Assembly: GCA_013373265.1 (NCBI GenBank)
Contig: JABXIC010000055.1
Span: 1-40,595, forward strand
Origin: Methylocystaceae bacterium
Lineage (GTDB): Bacteria; Pseudomonadota; Alphaproteobacteria; Rhodospirillales; Terasakiellaceae
Direction of reading: 5' to 3'
DNA length: 40,595 nucleotides
Made by a program: the position numbers and the translations under genes. Of this stretch, positions 38,670-40,595 are shown piece after piece. Each line of letters starts with the position of its first letter. The first letter of the stretch is position 1. Below the pieces are notes generated by a model, which was given only the letters and a program-made list of their open reading frames with translations, made no database searches and was not told where the DNA came from.

Positions 38670-39588
38670 AGGTGCATTAGCCAACGATTTTTTTTACCCG
38701 CCTTTCAGCACACTGGATGCGAGATCTGGTTGGTGGCAGGATCGAAAGCGTAAATGGTTAAACCTTGGTATAGAAAGTGAATTAGGCCGAGTTAAAACAT
38801 TTGAATCTCTTGGTTCTATCTATGACATCAAAAAGCAACACATCAAAAAGTCTAAACATGGAAAACAGGACCCAAGTTGGGCAACCACCAGTATTTTTGA
38901 CCCTGTTCTGTGTGAAATTTTATATAAATGGTTCGCACCAGAAGGCGGTCATATCCTTGATCCATTTGCGGGGGGGAGTGTTCGAGGTCTTGTAGCCAGC
39001 TATTTAGGCTATCGCTATACTGGTTTCGATATCCGCCAGGAACAAATTGATGCGAATGTACGTCAGGCTCGAACATTACTTAAAAAAGATCATATATCAC
39101 CAGTTTGGAAGAATGTAGATGCTTGCTCAAAGTCGCTTTATAAAAGCTTTAAAAGTGATGTTGATCTCATATTCACTTGTCCTCCGTATGGGGATTTAGA
39201 AGTCTACTCAGACCACCCCACTGACATATCTAATATGCCGTTCGACACATTTGCTGGCGCATTAAAGCATTCAATTAAACAAGCTTCCGCCAGATTAAAG
39301 GACAATCGCTTTGCTATTTATGTCGTATCAGATATTCGTGATCGAAATGGTGAATATCGAGGGCTTCCAGATATTGTACGCCATGCCGGAAAAGAAGCTG
39401 GCCTCAAAGTGTATAGTGAACTAGTGCTGCTCAATGCGTTAGGGACGCTCCCACTTCGTGCGAGGGGATATTTCGAACACTCTCGCAAGATTGGACGTGC
39501 ACATCAAAACATTGTTTTATTTGTGAAGGGCGACCCAGTTAAAGCAAATGCTGACATTGGAGCTATACCATGCAAAGACCCATTTTAG
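38647..39588 (+). CDS. CPPY-type DNA methyltransferase-like enzyme
   Basis: A protein of 313 residues. The SAM-binding motif is ILDPFAGGSVRGLVASYLGY RYTGFD (D105), and the catalytic motif is FTCPPYGDLEVYSD (C178-Y181). Most amino DNA methylases have D, N or S in the first place; CPPY with the following DLEVYS, DLSNM-like and FVKGDP parts belongs to a phage/plasmid family of uncertain product. There is no target-recognition domain and no restriction enzyme. It starts inside com with a weak ribosome site, and its stop lies inside the PLP gene. It occupies the mom place and is probably a DNA base-modifying enzyme. Confidence 0.8.
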   Translation: MTKKTTNKGALANDFFYPPFSTLDARSGWWQDRKRKWLNLGIESELGRVKTFESLGSIYDIKKQHIKKSKHGKQDPSWATTSIFDPVLCEILYKWFAPEGGHILDPFAGGSVRGLVASYLGYRYTGFDIRQEQIDANVRQARTLLKKDHISPVWKNVDACSKSLYKSFKSDVDLIFTCPPYGDLEVYSDHPTDISNMPFDTFAGALKHSIKQASARLKDNRFAIYVVSDIRDRNGEYRGLPDIVRHAGKEAGLKVYSELVLLNALGTLPLRARGYFEHSRKIGRAHQNIVLFVKGDPVKANADIGAIPCKDPF

Positions 39589-40250
39589 AAAATTACGAAG
39601 GCGTCACAGTTGTTCGTGATGATTTACTTCCGGGTGGCACAAAATCACGGTTCATATTGCCCTTTCTAAAACAAAATGAAGGCACTGAATTTGTATACGC
39701 GACCCCTCCTGAAGGAGGGGCGCAAGTCGCTTTAGCAATCTGTGCCTACCAAACAGGTAAACAAGCGACTTTATTTGTTGCAAAACGTAGAAAAAGAACA
39801 GCCTACACCCAAAAGGCCGCAGACTATGGTGCACGTATAATTGAGATTTCACCGGGTTGGTTAAATGTTGTCCAAGCACGTGCTCAGACATATGCAAAAG
39901 AACGTAATGCCCGTCTTCTCCCTTTTGGCTTAAATTGGCCTGAAGCAATCAAGGCAATTTCAGACGCCGCTTATTCAATCAATTACACACCAGATGAAGT
40001 TTGGTGTGCGGCAGGTTCGGGCGTTCTCTCTCAGGCATTAAAAAAGGCCTGGCCATTATCAGATATTAAAACAGTGCAAGTAGGAAAGAACGTTGAGAAC
40101 GCCACCCATATAGCTTCACTTCGTTTCGGACAAAAATCAAAACTAAAGCCGCCTTTCCCTTCTAATCCATTTTATGATGCAAAGGCTTGGGACCTTTGCC
40201 AACGTTATAAAGGTAAAGGAAACATACTTTTTTGGAATGTTGCTGGTTAG
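39570..40250 (+). CDS. Fold-type II PLP-dependent enzyme, putative DNA modification partner
   Basis: A protein of 226 residues. RDDLLPGGTKSR (16-27, K25) resembles the PLP-lysine site GGNK.R of ACC deaminase and D-cysteine desulfhydrase. PPEGGAQVALA takes the place of the substrate-binding Asn loop, and AGSGVLSQAL is the phosphate-binding glycine loop. The chain is about 100 residues shorter than cellular relatives, but the three landmarks are kept. It starts 19 bases before the methyltransferase stop, so both are probably made from one mRNA. It could supply or transfer an amino-acid-derived group. The exact chemistry is not known. Confidence 0.75.
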   Translation: MQRPILENYEGVTVVRDDLLPGGTKSRFILPFLKQNEGTEFVYATPPEGGAQVALAICAYQTGKQATLFVAKRRKRTAYTQKAADYGARIIEISPGWLNVVQARAQTYAKERNARLLPFGLNWPEAIKAISDAAYSINYTPDEVWCAAGSGVLSQALKKAWPLSDIKTVQVGKNVENATHIASLRFGQKSKLKPPFPSNPFYDAKAWDLCQRYKGKGNILFWNVAG

Positions 40251-40263
40251 CTAGCGTTAGAAC

Positions 40264-40288
40264 GAGGAATGTATCCCCTCTTTTTTTT
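40264..40288 (+). terminator. Terminator at the right end of the last prophage gene
   Basis: GAGG (40264-40267) pairs with CCTC (40277-40280), followed by eight Ts. An outer stem, GTTAGC (40245-40250) with GCTAAC (40293-40298), may help. It is placed just after the PLP gene and before the end-binding sites. Confidence 0.55.
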
Positions 40289-40300
40289 ATAAAGCTAACG

Positions 40301-40345
40301 AAAAACTGTGCAAAATATAGCGCTTAACTATGCAAAAAATCCCGC
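40301..40345. other. Prophage right end with inverted transposase-type sites R1 and R2
   Basis: TGTGCA at 40307-40312 and TATGCA at 40329-40334 are, on the other strand, TTTTGCACAG and TTTTTGCATAG. These match the left-end sites L1-L3 in inverted orientation. The phage end is probably about 10 bases outside R2, near 40344. No CA/target duplication could be confirmed. Confidence 0.55.
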
Positions 40346-40595
40346 CGCGCTATAAACCATAGACTTTGCCGCCCATAATGGTGTGTTTTTCCGTCATAAG
40401 GTGCCCCATAAACGGAAAAACCCACCTAAGTCATAGACTTAAGTGGGTTGATTTGGTTGCGGGGGGCCAGATTTAGCCTGCGCTCCCTTCGGGTGCTCGG
40501 TAGCGTCCTTCGGCCGCGAACTGGCGCAATAACGCGCCTTGGCGCTATTGCTTACTGATCATATATGCCACCCACGACATCAAAAAACAAAAAGC
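40346..40595. other. Host intergenic sequence with three hairpins
   Basis: There is no gene in this stretch. TTTTTCCGT (40386-40394) pairs with ACGGAAAAA (40412-40420). CCCACCTAAG (40421-40430) pairs with CTTAAGTGGG (40438-40447), with one mismatch. GCAATA-AC-GCGCC (40526-40538) pairs with GGCGC-TATTGC (40541-40551). The first two look like terminators for a gene to the right or left. The third may be part of a host intergenic repeat. Confidence 0.5.

Larger units (their letters stand above)
1805..40345. mobile_element. Mu-like transposable prophage (approximate limits)
   Basis: The element has repressor/ner immunity, MuA- and MuB-type transposition genes, gemA, mor, Mu-ordered head and contractile-tail genes, and a com-led module at the right end. 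It is bounded by TGCACA-type sites that point inward at both ends. The length of about 38.5 kb matches Mu (about 37 kb). All essential genes look intact, so the prophage may be functional. The limits are placed about 10 bases outside the outermost sites and could be off by tens of bases. Confidence 0.85.

Noticed and set aside
40455-40515. Degenerate tRNA relic in the right host flank
   Set aside because: Short resemblance to a tRNA 3' half (GGTTGCGGGGGG, then CCTTCGGGTGCTCGG) but no consistent stems, so it is not called.
1-40595. CRISPR array
   Set aside because: No regularly spaced identical repeats of 24-40 bases were seen on either strand.

Overview
The window holds an essentially complete Mu-like transposable prophage of about 38.5 kb (roughly 1.8 to 40.34 kb), flanked by short stretches of host chromosome. 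The base composition is moderate in G+C. A GTA-type three-helix holin and a Mu gene order with a ParB-like gene in front of the transposase point to an alphaproteobacterial host, perhaps a marine Rhodospirillales-type bacterium. That host call is an inference from gene content and is not firm.

Left flank (1-1.8 kb): a two-gene minus-strand unit (a truncated hypothetical and a small membrane protein) diverges from a cupin/AraC regulator. Left prophage end and immunity region (1.8-3.75 kb): three TGCACA-type sites, probably transposase binding sites; a membrane-anchored hypothetical (possible moron); a tiny ORF; a repressor; and the divergent ner gene across an operator-like region. Early operon (4.0-12.4 kb): a leader with an attenuator-like hairpin, then a ParB-like protein, the MuA-type DDE transposase (D301/D373/E413), the MuB-type ATPase, two helix-turn-helix proteins, DUF3164, an NPPF DNA methyltransferase and many small translationally coupled genes. 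One of these is a 29-codon gene that is easy to miss. The operon ends at a hairpin terminator.

Middle region (12.4-15.2 kb): two unusually structured non-coding segments. One contains two adjacent 6-bp hairpins with the same CCACGGA loop on different stems. The other contains a perfect tRNA T-arm-like hairpin. Between and after them lie a small gene, a reverse-strand moron, gemA and mor. Late region (15.2-38.4 kb) in Mu order: M15 endolysin, holin, DUF2730, gp26-like, DUF1804, TerL, portal, F (with a C-terminal nuclease-like domain), I protease with internal scaffold, decoration protein, capsid, gp36-gp38-like genes, sheath, tube, a tail chaperone with a frameshifted extension, tape measure, N, P, gp45-gp48, tail fibre and fibre chaperone.

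Right end (38.4-40.34 kb): where Mu carries com-mom, this phage has a clear Com zinc-finger gene. It is followed, in overlapping reading frames, by a CPPY-type DNA methyltransferase-like enzyme and a fold-type II PLP enzyme. There is no Mom. This looks like a DNA hypermodification module placed under Com-type control, and it is the most interesting coding feature. The prophage closes with a terminator and two inverted TGCACA-like sites. I could not find a TG...CA end pair with a matching 5-bp target duplication, so the exact ends remain approximate.
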